A stretch of DNA of 64,000 nt from Planctomycetota bacterium (GCA_029259715.1 JAJDEP010000005.1:496001-560000); one strand, 5' to 3'; counted from the first letter of the stretch, positions 8,901 to 17,964 are shown. The notes: a model not told the origin generated them from the sequence alone. Program-made: numbers and translations.

Positions 8901-10161
8901 GGGACGTCCCGACGAGGCCCTGCTCCTGTTGCGCCCCCTGCTGGCCGCCGCCCAGCGCGAAGAGGTTCCCACCGACCTGCGCACCATCGAGCTGCTGTTG
9001 CGCGCGAGTCGGGACTCCGGCCGCCCCGAATGGGGCGTGGCGGTCTGCCTCGAGATGGTCGACCGCCCGGATGTGCGCCTGGCCCTCGCCGACGCCCTGC
9101 GTGAGTGGGGCCACGCGGCCGAGAGCATCGAGTACTACGAGTCCTTCCTCGCCCACTCCCCCCACGACCCCCGGGCGCTCAAGGGCATCATCGCAGCCCT
9201 CGGCACCGAAGATCACCAGCGCCGGATCGAGATCTACGTTCGGCAGGCATTGCAGGTCCGCCCCGACCCGGACGTCATCGATGTCGCGGCCATGGCCCTC
9301 TTCAGTCAGGCCGGTCTGCTGGACAGCACCCTGCTCCTGATCGAGGAACTCCACGCGCTGGTCCCCGATCAACTCGAGTTGATCGAGCTGATGGGGCGCG
9401 CCTACGCCGACAAGGGCCGCGTGGAGGACGTCGAGACGGTGCTGTCGGAGCTGGTGCGCATCGTCGACGGGTCCAGTCAGCTCACGCAGAACGAGGCGGG
9501 GCGTCGGGTGGCCTCGGTGCTGGTGCACGCCGCCGGCGTCGCCCGGCAGCAGGGCCTCAACACCCTGGCGCGCGACCTCAATGAGCGTGTCCTGCGCATC
9601 GACCCCGGCGCGATCCCCCGCTACAAGGAGATCGCCTACCTCGAGTTGGAAGAAGGTCGCCTCGACATCGCCCGGCGCTACTTCGAGGTCCTGACCTTCA
9701 TCAACCTGTCCGACAAAGAGGCGGCCAAGACCCTGGCGCAGCTCTACGCCAACCGCCTCGGGCGGCCCATCGAGGCCGCCAACGTGGTGCGTCGGTCGTT
9801 CCCCGGCAGCCCCCCGCCCTGGGCCGTGGCCATCCTGGCGGCCGAGTCCTATCTGCTCGGCGATCCCAACGAGGCCTTCCAGGCCTTCGCCCGGGTCAGT
9901 TCGTCACCCCTCATCGGCGACGACGAGTACTACACGCTCGGCCGGATCGCCTACGCCTCCGGCATGCTCGACACCGCGTACAAGCTCTTCAACACCATCA
10001 CCTTCAGCGGGGACCGCGACCATCCCGATCGTCTGCGCGCTCACTGGATCCTGAAGCGCCGCCTCGAGCCGCCCGCCGAGCCCGAACCTTCTCCCGAGGA
10101 GGAAGCGGTCATGGCCCAAGAAGGCGAGACCGGCGACGCGGCGGACGACGACGACGCTTGA
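5914..10161 (+). CDS. Giant membrane-anchored TPR-repeat protein
   Basis: A 1415-residue protein with an N-terminal signal anchor (about residues 9-28, RRLLFLAGALGLLAATLWLG) followed by helical TPR-type repeats along almost its whole length, ending in an acidic tail rich in Glu and Asp. It should lie mostly in the periplasm or an equivalent compartment. Large TPR proteins are regular members of EPS loci, where they are thought to organise export or synthase complexes; PrsT of XrtA loci is one example, though I cannot confirm orthology. It follows the kinase-like gene by 5 bases and ends convergent to the deacetylase gene. Confidence 0.8.
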   Translation: MVRRRSHFRRLLFLAGALGLLAATLWLGSQTWSTKDSMKILQAAELIDGSGPSGAKSPAAAIDMLERVVERSPGNYAAYFELGNAWAALGAYDNAVAELKQAANVTTDVKEAVRAKRLARVYLQKAERYDEAVEMAQEMAELEPESALHRLGIGLAMYDASLAKQRDLLQEYVSSALAAGVDDLTDRVESYVTDLWSDPDVEVLVQMVLLDGDVVAKRDLRSRLLDTRKNYVEAVSILDEYRYYPGADIAVSRAYVEMLFRSGRIYESHIEAGMALQEPGLNGPQRRKYLEMQAKCSEAIGSWSEAGDRYEMLIEGLAEGNQPVPDVYLHSLYEVRVRAEQWDWIRAHADEHARVFGDDVMMRYAVARALEIDGQLMAALQAIEEHVSTLTMGRTSKTYTSLRRNPERRRELLLTVERLLAAAGDPRRTQALDALIRDFPEDPVVRRLRMEVNLADNRTEAALEDAQALLHLPVRNSDDFDHWFEIADDLSRKRRGRGLTELAADIAEDAEAWRDKHGDALWQKQQAGSMPSRTAFAEIPIQLFWPQDPALSFAIVEELIDRGDLESARSALRRLSSAFPRIHEFRYRLADLLVRDGMLDSAANEYRELVKALPGDTEVLDLAMRTEIALGRHLEASRLLTRMILDDPLGVGATHYGLSLVRQGRPAMAEKLIKRLQRWEGLEGRLDVVIVGARAAIALGRFDEARKILDSLASQSHSVSVASLAFDLGLATGDHKLVGDAAHFLKPLASSLFPDQMPSVAERFLEAGLYDELLDTFDESIRVQPSARPALRSIIRACTATGRMDEADDLLQLLDDDYAALDRFLLLALAGQGDEAGRRLRLEIVPPEMRDTIDICQMVRSAMMRRTSILDLTPVKRLSALQLNGLIDERGLELMDALLRLAPSTRRLGDVRPREVVSDPAKLYRAAGADVMVLVQLCKDEPAKAEQVIDLLALLLLTGDRPFWAREAGYLAEQVALLAPDLPLATHVVARRRIEQGRPDEALLLLRPLLAAAQREEVPTDLRTIELLLRASRDSGRPEWGVAVCLEMVDRPDVRLALADALREWGHAAESIEYYESFLAHSPHDPRALKGIIAALGTEDHQRRIEIYVRQALQVRPDPDVIDVAAMALFSQAGLLDSTLLLIEELHALVPDQLELIELMGRAYADKGRVEDVETVLSELVRIVDGSSQLTQNEAGRRVASVLVHAAGVARQQGLNTLARDLNERVLRIDPGAIPRYKEIAYLELEEGRLDIARRYFEVLTFINLSDKEAAKTLAQLYANRLGRPIEAANVVRRSFPGSPPPWAVAILAAESYLLGDPNEAFQAFARVSSSPLIGDDEYYTLGRIAYASGMLDTAYKLFNTITFSGDRDHPDRLRAHWILKRRLEPPAEPEPSPEEEAVMAQEGETGDAADDDDA

Positions 10162-10163
10162 CC

Positions 10164-10199
10164 GGCGCCGGGCGCCCGGGGCGCGTGCGTCCACGCCCC
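10164..10199. terminator. Hairpin pair between convergent genes
   Basis: The 93-base convergent gap holds GGCGC-CGG-GCGCC (10164-10176) and then GGGGCG (10178-10183) pairing with CGCCCC (10194-10199) across a 10-base loop. A C-run rather than a T-run follows, so this is a candidate stop or processing structure for either strand and not a textbook intrinsic terminator. Confidence 0.35.
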
Positions 10200-10254
10200 C
10201 CCCGTCGCCAGCGTCACCCCACCACGGGCGGCCATGCGTCGGTGACGGAGAGTT

Positions 10255-11154
10255 TCAGTCCGGCAGACGGGCCGGATCCAGGCGCCGGTCGTCGGGCACC
10301 GGGATGTCCCCGATGGGTCCGAAGGCGTGGCGATCCAGCAGCGTGCGCAGGCGCTCGCCCATGCGCTGCAATCCGGAGTAGTGACGCAGCGTGCGCAAGC
10401 CCCCCAGGTCGTGCCGCGGCTGGCCCGGGTCGAGCTCCCACGGATGCAGGTAGACCACTCCGGGCTGCCCGCGGGCGGCCGACGCACGCAGCGCACCGTC
10501 CACCACACCGAACGGCAGCAGACGCAGGTAGCCACCGCCGGCCGCCGGCCACGAGCGTCCCAGCAGGCGCCGTGTCAGCAACGGGTATTCGCGCAAGGGC
10601 GGCGCGCGGCCCTGGTCATCGTGCAGGTCGAGGTGCACCGGCTCGGACGGCCAGTCCGGATCGCCGTAGCGGTCGTGCCGCACGGGGAACACGCTGCTGT
10701 CCCAGGCGTGACCGGCGCGGGAGACGATGGGCAGAGCCCAGCGCGTGCCGCGCCCGATGGAGAAGGTCGACGCGCGAAAGCCCGCGACCTCGACGCCGGA
10801 GACATCCTGCAGGAGCCCTCGGGCACGCCGCACGTCCTGCTCGAATCCCTCGCGCCCCAGGTCGCCCGCCATGCGGTGCGAGTACCCGTGGGACGCCAGC
10901 TCGTGTCCCGCCTCCACGATGCGGCGCACGACGGCCGGTCGCGCCTCGGCCACGAGTCCCAGGACGAAGAAGGTCGCCTTGAGGCCACGCTCGTCGAGCA
11001 GGCTCAGGATCCCGTCGACGACCTGCTCGACCCGGCTCGGCTGGTCGTCCCAGGTCTCCGGGGGCGTGGCCGTCCACATGTTCAGGGCGTGGAACGCCTC
11101 CTCGATGTCGAAGGACAGCCCGTGGACCACCGTCGTCGGCTTCCTCGTGGTCAT
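10255..11154 (-). CDS. Polysaccharide deacetylase, XrtA/EPS-associated type
   Basis: A 299-residue NodB-fold deacetylase. The metal site is visible as SFDIEEAFH (Asp16) and SHGYSH (His89, His93), and FRASTFSIG is the usual middle motif. The DIEEAFH start and the C-terminal HPWELDPGQPR block match the deacetylase subfamily found in exosortase A polysaccharide loci. It should remove N-acetyl groups from amino sugars of the polymer. ATG 11154 overlaps the upstream TGA (ATGA). It is the last gene of the minus-strand EPS operon that starts near 21650. Confidence 0.87.
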   Translation of the reverse strand: MTTRKPTTVVHGLSFDIEEAFHALNMWTATPPETWDDQPSRVEQVVDGILSLLDERGLKATFFVLGLVAEARPAVVRRIVEAGHELASHGYSHRMAGDLGREGFEQDVRRARGLLQDVSGVEVAGFRASTFSIGRGTRWALPIVSRAGHAWDSSVFPVRHDRYGDPDWPSEPVHLDLHDDQGRAPPLREYPLLTRRLLGRSWPAAGGGYLRLLPFGVVDGALRASAARGQPGVVYLHPWELDPGQPRHDLGGLRTLRHYSGLQRMGERLRTLLDRHAFGPIGDIPVPDDRRLDPARLPD

Positions 11155-12287
11155 GGTGCAGCGGCTCCCGCGGCGACGGCGGCCTGCTCAACGCGACGGG
11201 CCGCAGCGTCCCAAGTGTAGCCCCGGGACACCACCGTCTCGCGCGCCGATCGACCGAGGCGTCCGCGCAGTGCCGCGTCGCCACCCAGGCGCTCCACCGC
11301 TTGCGCCATGGCGCCCGGTTCGTCCGGTGCGAAGAGCAGGGCGTCGTGCCCATCGGTCAGCACCTCGCGCAGGTTCGGCTGATCCGGCGCGACGATGGCC
11401 CGGCCCGCGCCCATGTACTCGAACAGCTTGAGCGGCGAGGCCCAGGCGGTGGCCGCCGGCTGCACGCAGATGTCCATCGAGCGCACGTGGCCGGGGATGG
11501 CCTCGCGCCCCACCGCGCCGGTGACCTCGACCCGGTCCCTCACGCCGCGCGCCGCGGCCCGGGCCTCGATGGCGCTGCGCGACGGGCCGTCTCCCACCAA
11601 CAGCAGGCGCGCTCGGTCCGGCATGTGCGGGCCCGCCAGCAGGTCCACCAACGACTCGATGTGGTGCCAGGGCCGGAAGAACCCCACGAAGCCCACCACC
11701 AGCGCTTCGTCCTCCCGCGCCGGTCGTTCGGGATAGTGCGACAGGTCGACGCCGTTGGGCGCCACGTGAACGCGCTCGGCGTCCACGCCCAGCTCCACCA
11801 GCATGTCCCCCAGGACCCGGGTCACCGCCAGGATCCGGTCGGCCTGTCGCAACACCGCGCGCTCCGTCGCCTGCGCCCAGCGCGGCAGCGCCAGCGACTC
11901 GTGCTCGGAACGCTCGTGCGCGAGCGGTGAGTTCACCTCGAGCAGCAGCGGGACGCCGAGGCGCCGGCTGGCGCGCACTCCGGCCGTGTTGTTCAGGGCA
12001 TGGCGCTCGTACAGCACCTCGGCCCCCACGCGGCGGCCGGCCTGCACCAGGCGCCGGCTGACCATCGGGCCGTAGGCATGCTCGGCCAGCTCGTAGGCCC
12101 CGCGCGGCGCCATGCTGAGCAGGCGCCCCCACCAGCCCCCCTCGGAACCCATCGCGCCCGCATCGCCCGACGAGAGAGCCCACTCCTCGACCGCATGACC
12201 GCGACCGCGCAGCGCCGCGATGAGCTCGCGGATGTGCACGGCCTGACCGTCACGGGACTTGGTGCGGTGGTGGTAGAGGATGTTCAC
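11151..12287 (-). CDS. GT4-family glycosyltransferase
   Basis: A 378-residue GT-B enzyme of the GT4 family. The N-terminus MNILYHHRTKSRDGQAVHI has a short acceptor-site loop, and the C-terminal half has the donor-binding motif LKLFEYMGAGRAIVAPDQPN with the two spaced glutamates. It probably adds one sugar to the lipid-linked repeat unit in the cytoplasm. I choose GTG 12287 because it gives a normal GT4 N-terminus and overlaps the upstream TGA (GTGA); the frame upstream of it is shadow sequence. Donor and linkage are unknown. Confidence 0.85.
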   Translation of the reverse strand: MNILYHHRTKSRDGQAVHIRELIAALRGRGHAVEEWALSSGDAGAMGSEGGWWGRLLSMAPRGAYELAEHAYGPMVSRRLVQAGRRVGAEVLYERHALNNTAGVRASRRLGVPLLLEVNSPLAHERSEHESLALPRWAQATERAVLRQADRILAVTRVLGDMLVELGVDAERVHVAPNGVDLSHYPERPAREDEALVVGFVGFFRPWHHIESLVDLLAGPHMPDRARLLLVGDGPSRSAIEARAAARGVRDRVEVTGAVGREAIPGHVRSMDICVQPAATAWASPLKLFEYMGAGRAIVAPDQPNLREVLTDGHDALLFAPDEPGAMAQAVERLGGDAALRGRLGRSARETVVSRGYTWDAAARRVEQAAVAAGAAAP

Positions 12288-13519
12288 GGCGTCGCCCCGG
12301 AGGCGACACGAGGCGCGAGCGTCGCAGCGAGCCCGGTGAAGATCTCGTGCAGCCCGTCGAGCGTCGGCTCCCAACCGTGACGCTCCGCCCACGGCCGCGC
12401 CGCCGCGGCCTGCAGGGTGTGAAGGGCGGACAGGCCGCCCGCCAGACCGTCCACCGTGGCGTCCACCAGGTGACCGGCGGCGCAGCCGTTCAGGATCTCC
12501 GGTGTGCCCCACACCCGGGTGGCGATGATCGGCGTACCGCAGGCCAGGGACTCGAGCACCACGTTGGCCCAGCCCTCCCGCGATGAGGCGAGCACCGACA
12601 CGTCGGCCGCGCGGTAGTAGTCCGGGAGACGCCCGGGTTCCACGGCGCCGACGAACACGACCCGGTCGGAGAGGCCGAGCGCCGTCACCTGGGCTGTGAG
12701 GTCGGCCCGGCGCTCGCCGTCCCCCACCAGGACCAGCAGCGTTTCCGGGTCATCGCCGAACGTCCGCGCGAAGGCCTCGATCAGCAGGTGTTGCCCTTTG
12801 CGTTCGATCAGGTGACCGACGCAGAGCACGAGGCGCCCGGCCGCCGGCAAGCCGGTCGCCTGGCGGGCGGCAGCTCGATCGCCGGGCGTGAAGCGGTCCG
12901 CGTCGACGCCGTTGCGCAGCGTCGTCGTGCGTTCCGCGGATGCCCCCAGCTCGAGGGCGACGTCTCGCAGGGCGTCCGCGACGCACACCACGTGATCGGC
13001 GGCCTGCAGGGCCCCGGCGATCTGGTCGCGCACGGCCGGCAGCTCGGGCAACAGATTCAGGTCAGTGCCGCGGACGGTGAGCACCATGGGCAGGCGCCGC
13101 CCCAGGGCCTGCTCGAGACGCGGACGCAGGCGCGCGGCCGCTGCGCCGTCGGGGTAGGCGTAGTGCACGTCGAGGATGTCCGGCTGGAAGGCCCGAGCCG
13201 CTGCCACCAGCGTCCGCTCTGCGCCCCGCGCCTGCAGCCGCGCCCGCCAGCCGTCCCCCACGCCCGGCGGGCTGAGAAAACGCGGGTGCGCGACGGGGAA
13301 GCCGTCGATCTCCTCCTCGAGCGGCACGCCGCGCCACTCATCCCATGAAGCCGGACCCAGGGCCCGCGGCCACCAACCGGGCAGCAGGGGCGTGGGGGCC
13401 ACGACGCGCACCTCGGCTCCGTGTCGTTGACGGTAGCGGGCCAGGCGCTCCTTGACGAACACACCGTAGTGCGGCCGCGTCCGGTTGGGAAACAGCATGG
13501 TGTAGGTGAGCAGCTTCAC
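12284..13519 (-). CDS. GT4-family glycosyltransferase
   Basis: A 411-residue GT-B enzyme. It begins MKLLTYTMLFPNRTRPHYGVF, a start common in EPS-locus GT4 proteins, and has VGHLIERKGQHLLIEAFA at the domain junction and GWANVVLESLACGTPIIAT as the donor-site EX7E motif. It is a second assembly enzyme for the repeat unit. GTG 13519 overlaps the asparagine-synthase-like stop as GTGA, so the two are translationally coupled. Confidence 0.86.
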   Translation of the reverse strand: MKLLTYTMLFPNRTRPHYGVFVKERLARYRQRHGAEVRVVAPTPLLPGWWPRALGPASWDEWRGVPLEEEIDGFPVAHPRFLSPPGVGDGWRARLQARGAERTLVAAARAFQPDILDVHYAYPDGAAAARLRPRLEQALGRRLPMVLTVRGTDLNLLPELPAVRDQIAGALQAADHVVCVADALRDVALELGASAERTTTLRNGVDADRFTPGDRAAARQATGLPAAGRLVLCVGHLIERKGQHLLIEAFARTFGDDPETLLVLVGDGERRADLTAQVTALGLSDRVVFVGAVEPGRLPDYYRAADVSVLASSREGWANVVLESLACGTPIIATRVWGTPEILNGCAAGHLVDATVDGLAGGLSALHTLQAAAARPWAERHGWEPTLDGLHEIFTGLAATLAPRVASGATP

Positions 13520-15441
13520 GGAGCGGTCCCGACGGCGGCGGGCTCCGACGCCAACGGGCCGCCCTCCTGCGGGCCCCCCGGCCCATGGCGCAGGAAGGCG
13601 TCGAGGGTCATGAGCATCCACAGCTCGCCGCTGCGATCGGCCCGCTCGGCCTGGTGCTCGTCGGCCAGGCGCTCCATCCGCCGGTGATCGACGAAATCGA
13701 AGGCCGGTCCCGCCGACTCGGTCAAAATCTCCGCCAGGCGCTCGCGCAGGTCACCCCGCAACCAACCGCCCACGGGCAAGTGGAAGCCTTGCTTCGGCCG
13801 GTCGATGACGCCGTCGGGGACCTGCCCCCGCAAGGCCCGGCGGAACAAGGCCTTGCCTTCGCCGCCCGCCAGCTTCGCTTCGCCGGGCAACCCCGCCGCC
13901 CACTCGACGAAGTCGGTGTCGAGCAACGGGACGCGCACCTCGAGCCCGTGCGCCATGGAGGTGCGGTCGACCTTCACCAGGATGTCGTCCGCCAACCACG
14001 TGGCAAAGTCCATCGACTGCACCCGCGACAGCGGGTCGAGGTCCTGCGCCGCGCTCGCGGCCGGCTCGAAGGACGCGCGCAGCGGCTCGTCCGGGCACAC
14101 TTCGGGGCGCAGGATGCGCCGCACCTGCTCCTCGCGGACACGCGTCATCGAACGCACGTAGGCGTTGAGCCAGTCGTCGCCGAGGTTGCGCAGCAGCGTC
14201 CCGGCCCGCAACGGGCGGGGCAGCCACGAGCTCTGCGGCCACACCCGCCCGAGCGGGCCGAGCAGCCCGGACCGCAACCACCCCGGCAGGCGTCGACGCC
14301 AGGTCTCCTCGAGCACGTCGTAGCGAGTGCGGCGGTATCCGGCGAAGTTCTCGTCGCCGCCGTCGCCCGAGAGGGTCACCGTCACGTGGCGCCGGGCCGC
14401 CTCGCAGACCAACCAGGTCGGCGCGGCCGACGTGTCCGCGAAGGGCGCCTCGAGGTGCCACGCAAGCCGGGGCAGCAGATCGGCGAGGTCGGAGCGCGCT
14501 GATTCCTCGAACAGGGTCACGCCGAGGGACTCGGCGACCTGGCGTGCGAACGGACGTTCGTCGAGGCCCTCGTCCTCGACCCCCACGCAGATGGCGTTCA
14601 CGCCGCCTTCGGCCACTTGCGACATGGCCGCCACCACCGCCGAGCTGTCCATGCCCCCCGACAGAAAGGCGCCCAGCGGAACCTCGCTCATGAGGTGACT
14701 GTCGACGGCCGTGCTCAGCCGCGACCACAGCTCGCCCGGGTCGGCGACCTCGCGTCCCGGCTCGAAGGCGAGCCGGTGGTAGCGGGTGAGCGTCAGCCGC
14801 CCCTCGGCGTAGAGCGCGCGGTGTCCCGGCGGCAGGCTCTCGATGCCCGCGTAGATCGTGCGCGGCGCGAGGATGAAGCCGAGGCAGGCCGACTCGAACA
14901 GGCCGCGCGTGTCGAGGGCGGGCCGCTTTCCGAGAGCCGCCACGATGGACTTGGCCTCACTGCCGAAGCGCAGGCCCTGCCCGTCGACGTGCAGGTGCAG
15001 CGGCTTGATCCCGAGCGGGTCACGGGCCAGATGGACCGCGCCGTCACGGCGATCGTGCAGGGCGAAGGCGAACATCCCCCGCACGCGGCGGAGCAATTCG
15101 TCGATGCCCCACTCGAGGTAGCCGTGGACCAGCACCTCCCCGTCCGATCCGGTGCGCGGACGACGGCCGCGCTGCTCCAGCTCGGCGCGCAGCCCGAGGT
15201 GGTTGTAGATCTCGCCGTTGAACATCACGGCCACGTGACCCTCGGCGTCGAAGAGCGGGTTGTCGCCGCCGGCGACGTCGATGATGGACAGACGCCGGTG
15301 ACCGAAGGCCACCCCGCCCTCGACGTGGAAGCCGTCGCCGTCCGGGCCCCGATGGGCGATGGCCGCCGTCATGCGCTCGATCACACCGGGCGCGGGAGCG
15401 GCGGCGCCGGGTGCCGCGACAAATCCGGTGATGCCGCACAT
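13516..15441 (-). CDS. Asparagine-synthase-like amidotransferase (XrtA/EPS type)
   Basis: A 641-residue protein with an N-terminal class II glutamine amidotransferase domain (MCGITGF, nucleophile Cys2, then RGPDGDG and NGEIYNH) and a C-terminal ATP-pyrophosphatase domain with FLSGGMDSSAVV. It has asnB architecture, but in EPS loci this subfamily is thought to amidate a sugar carboxylate, such as a uronic acid, rather than aspartate. The uronate epimerase at 25394-26389 makes a uronate substrate plausible; that link is inference. ATG 15441 gives Cys at position 2 and follows the GT4 stop by one base. Confidence 0.88.
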   Translation of the reverse strand: MCGITGFVAAPGAAAPAPGVIERMTAAIAHRGPDGDGFHVEGGVAFGHRRLSIIDVAGGDNPLFDAEGHVAVMFNGEIYNHLGLRAELEQRGRRPRTGSDGEVLVHGYLEWGIDELLRRVRGMFAFALHDRRDGAVHLARDPLGIKPLHLHVDGQGLRFGSEAKSIVAALGKRPALDTRGLFESACLGFILAPRTIYAGIESLPPGHRALYAEGRLTLTRYHRLAFEPGREVADPGELWSRLSTAVDSHLMSEVPLGAFLSGGMDSSAVVAAMSQVAEGGVNAICVGVEDEGLDERPFARQVAESLGVTLFEESARSDLADLLPRLAWHLEAPFADTSAAPTWLVCEAARRHVTVTLSGDGGDENFAGYRRTRYDVLEETWRRRLPGWLRSGLLGPLGRVWPQSSWLPRPLRAGTLLRNLGDDWLNAYVRSMTRVREEQVRRILRPEVCPDEPLRASFEPAASAAQDLDPLSRVQSMDFATWLADDILVKVDRTSMAHGLEVRVPLLDTDFVEWAAGLPGEAKLAGGEGKALFRRALRGQVPDGVIDRPKQGFHLPVGGWLRGDLRERLAEILTESAGPAFDFVDHRRMERLADEHQAERADRSGELWMLMTLDAFLRHGPGGPQEGGPLASEPAAVGTAP

Positions 15442-15442
15442 C

Positions 15443-16591
15443 TCAGCGCGCCCCACCGGGTCGAACCGACGAGCCCCGTGTCACGGCGGCGACCGTGCGG
15501 CCCAACTCGCGGTAGAGGTCAACGTAGGCGCCCACCATGCGATCGTGCGTGAACGTCGAGGTGAAGCGCCGACGGGCCGCGGTGCCCGCGTGGCGGCAGG
15601 CCTCCGGGTCGTTGAGCGCCGCTAAGATGCGGTCACCGAGGGCCCCCTCGTCCTCGGCCGGCACCAACCAGCCGGTCAGGCCGTCCTGGACGACCTCACC
15701 GTTGCCGCCCACGTCATAGACGACGCTCGGGCGTCCCGCCCCGTGGGCCTCGATCAACGACAGCGACAAGCCTTCGCGATGGCTCGGCAGGACGAAGACG
15801 TCTGCGCCGGCCAACAGCCGCGCCACATCACGCCGCTCTCCGAGGAAGTCGACGCTGGCGCACGTCGTCGTGGCGGCGAGGCGTTGCAGTTCCTGGTCGA
15901 GCTCCCCCACCCCTGCCACGACGAGGCGCGCCGCGGGCAGTGCGGCCCACACGCGCATCATGGCCCGCAGCAGCCCCGCGTGATTCTTCACCGGCGTGAG
16001 GGCGCCGACGGCGACCACCACGGGCCGATCGTCCCAGCCGAGCTCGGCCCGCGCCCGCGGACGGTCGTCGGGAAACTCCTCGGCCGGATCGGGCACACCG
16101 TTGAACAACGTGCTCGTCCGCGCGCGCGGGAAGCCCTCGTAGCGCACCAGGTCCCGCTCGAGGTTGGCGGACACGGCCACGATGCGCGTCGCCTTCCGGA
16201 CGGCCCAGCGGTGCAGCAGCCGGTGCCGCCACGGCGCCGGCATCTCGCGGTCATGCTCGGTGAACAGGACCGGAAGCCGCCCCGCCAGGCGCGCCGCACG
16301 GGCACCGTGGAAGAGGGCGGTGACGTTGTGACAGTGCACCACCTCCATCCCGTCGTCGCGCAGGTGCTCCGCGAGCTCAGCGGCATAGCCGAGCGCGATC
16401 CCCCCGGGGCGGGCCACGTTGGTGTGTGGAATGTGCGCCGCGCGCAGTTCATCGAGCAGCGGACCGGCCCCGTCGAAGGTGTAGAAGTGCGGTGAGAACT
16501 CGTCGCGCCCCAGTGACGTCGCGAGGCGCACGGCCTGGCTCTGCAGGCCGCCGATGCGCAAGTCGGGCAGGATCACGCCGAGCGGGATCAT
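15443..16591 (-). CDS. GT4-family glycosyltransferase
   Basis: A 382-residue GT-B enzyme. The N-terminus MIPLGVILPDLRIGGLQSQAV carries the glycine loop, VVAVGALTPVKNHAGLLRA marks the domain junction, and PSHREGLSLSLIEAHGAGRP is the donor site. It resembles the GT4 proteins of exosortase A loci. I start at ATG 16591, which overlaps the upstream stop (ATGA). The frame stays open for another 440 residues upstream, but that part is an out-of-frame reading of the ligase gene and should not be annotated as a fusion. Confidence 0.86.
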   Translation of the reverse strand: MIPLGVILPDLRIGGLQSQAVRLATSLGRDEFSPHFYTFDGAGPLLDELRAAHIPHTNVARPGGIALGYAAELAEHLRDDGMEVVHCHNVTALFHGARAARLAGRLPVLFTEHDREMPAPWRHRLLHRWAVRKATRIVAVSANLERDLVRYEGFPRARTSTLFNGVPDPAEEFPDDRPRARAELGWDDRPVVVAVGALTPVKNHAGLLRAMMRVWAALPAARLVVAGVGELDQELQRLAATTTCASVDFLGERRDVARLLAGADVFVLPSHREGLSLSLIEAHGAGRPSVVYDVGGNGEVVQDGLTGWLVPAEDEGALGDRILAALNDPEACRHAGTAARRRFTSTFTHDRMVGAYVDLYRELGRTVAAVTRGSSVRPGGAR

Positions 16592-17964
16592 CGGTAGTCG
16601 GTGCCGATCGCGGGCGGACGTCCGGCGGACCACGCCGGTCGGGGGGTGGCCTTCCGGGCGGCGCTCCGCCCCCAGCGGGCCTGGGGCAGGCGCGCCCTCT
16701 CGTACACGACGATGGCCGGAATGGCCGCAGCCACGGCTACGAGCTGATAGACCAGATCGAAGTGCGCTCGGTTGAGGAAGGTGGCCCCCACCACGAAGGC
16801 GATCAATGACGACTCCAAGGCTCGACAGTAGTGCACCGCCCACCCGCTGTCGTCGTCCTTGTTGTACCTCCGACCGTTGCGCCACATGAACAGGATGGTC
16901 GACAGCAGGATGTACATGAAGATCAGGTAGGCGAAGGTGCCCGACTCGGCCCAGATCTGCAGGTAGCTGTTGTGGGCCACCCGCGCCATGGTCGCGTCGT
17001 ACCCGAGCGGGATGTCCACGCCGTCCGTGTACTTGTGGTACTCGTGCACCATGTTGTTGAAGCCGATGCCGAGCCCCGGGTTGGCCTTGATCATGTTCAG
17101 GGCCACGGCCCACGACACGAGGCGACCCTTGGCGGACTGGTCGAGCTTGCGCGTGTCCGAGACGAACATGGAGCTGATGCGCTCCTGGTATTCGGTCGGG
17201 GCGGCGAACCACCCGATGATCGCGAGCAGCACGGCCGCGAACAGGGCCGGCAGCTTGTAGCGCGTCTTCATGACCATCCACCCCACGGTGCAGGCCGTGG
17301 CGAGGAAGGCCCCGCGCGAACCGGTGGCTCCGATCGTCAGGAAAGTGCAGGCGGCCATGCCCCACATGCCCCACTTGATCGCCCGGCCGTTGCGCATGTC
17401 CGCCACGTCGTTCGAGATGTAGATCAGGAAGGGCAGGTTCATGACCATGGCCAGGGCGAAGTCGTTGTTGTCCTTCAACATGCCGCCGGGCCCGGCGATG
17501 GTGTTGCTGCCGATGAGCCACATGAGGCCGTTCTTCACGCCGTAGAATCCGAGCCCGAAGGCCACCACCAGGCAGATCTGGCGCAGGCGCTTGCGGTCCA
17601 CACAGAACGCCGAGGTGAGCACGGCCACGAACATGACCTTGCCGAGCTCCTGCAACCGGTGGCCCTGAAAGTCCCAGCGCACCGTGTTGCTGAACATGGA
17701 GATGGCGATCACCACCACGAGCCAGATCATGGCCTTGACTCGCCGGTCGTTGCGCACGAGGGCGCGCGACTCGAACAGCAGCCAGCCGGAGATCATGGCG
17801 ATGGCCACCGCCTGGGAGATCGGCAGGCCGCGGGCGAAGCCCCAGGTCAGGTCCTGGGTGCGGTTGTAGGCCAGGAAGCTGAAGGCGCAGATACCCACCC
17901 ACGGCCGCAGCAGGCACATGGGCAGGAAGAACACGAAGAGGCCGAAGACGACCAGATCACGCAC
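16588..17964 (-). CDS. O-antigen-ligase/Wzy-like membrane protein, XrtA-associated type
   Basis: A 458-residue polytopic membrane protein with about ten helices. Its N-terminus (VRDLVVFGLFVFFLPMCLLR, then PWVG and TQDLTWGFARGLP) matches, from memory, the putative O-glycosylation ligase of exosortase A loci. The large loop has GRLVSWAVALNMIKANPGLG and the His-containing HNSYLQIWAE, typical of Wzy/WaaL proteins. It would polymerise or ligate the exported glycan at the outer face of the inner membrane. GTG 17964 is chosen because the N-terminal helix starts there; it overlaps the upstream gene by 8 bases. Confidence 0.84.
   Translation of the reverse strand: MRDLVVFGLFVFFLPMCLLRPWVGICAFSFLAYNRTQDLTWGFARGLPISQAVAIAMISGWLLFESRALVRNDRRVKAMIWLVVVIAISMFSNTVRWDFQGHRLQELGKVMFVAVLTSAFCVDRKRLRQICLVVAFGLGFYGVKNGLMWLIGSNTIAGPGGMLKDNNDFALAMVMNLPFLIYISNDVADMRNGRAIKWGMWGMAACTFLTIGATGSRGAFLATACTVGWMVMKTRYKLPALFAAVLLAIIGWFAAPTEYQERISSMFVSDTRKLDQSAKGRLVSWAVALNMIKANPGLGIGFNNMVHEYHKYTDGVDIPLGYDATMARVAHNSYLQIWAESGTFAYLIFMYILLSTILFMWRNGRRYNKDDDSGWAVHYCRALESSLIAFVVGATFLNRAHFDLVYQLVAVAAAIPAIVVYERARLPQARWGRSAARKATPRPAWSAGRPPAIGTDYR

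Noticed and set aside
6415..9528. A 1037-residue minus-strand open frame opposite the giant TPR gene
   Set aside because: Its His/Arg/Gly/Gln-rich composition is typical of antisense frames in GC-rich DNA, and the plus strand has regular TPR repeats.
15443..17917. A single 824-residue minus-strand frame that could be read as a fusion protein
   Set aside because: Only the last 382 residues are a GT4 enzyme; the first part is the out-of-frame shadow of the ligase gene, which has clear membrane-protein composition in its own frame.
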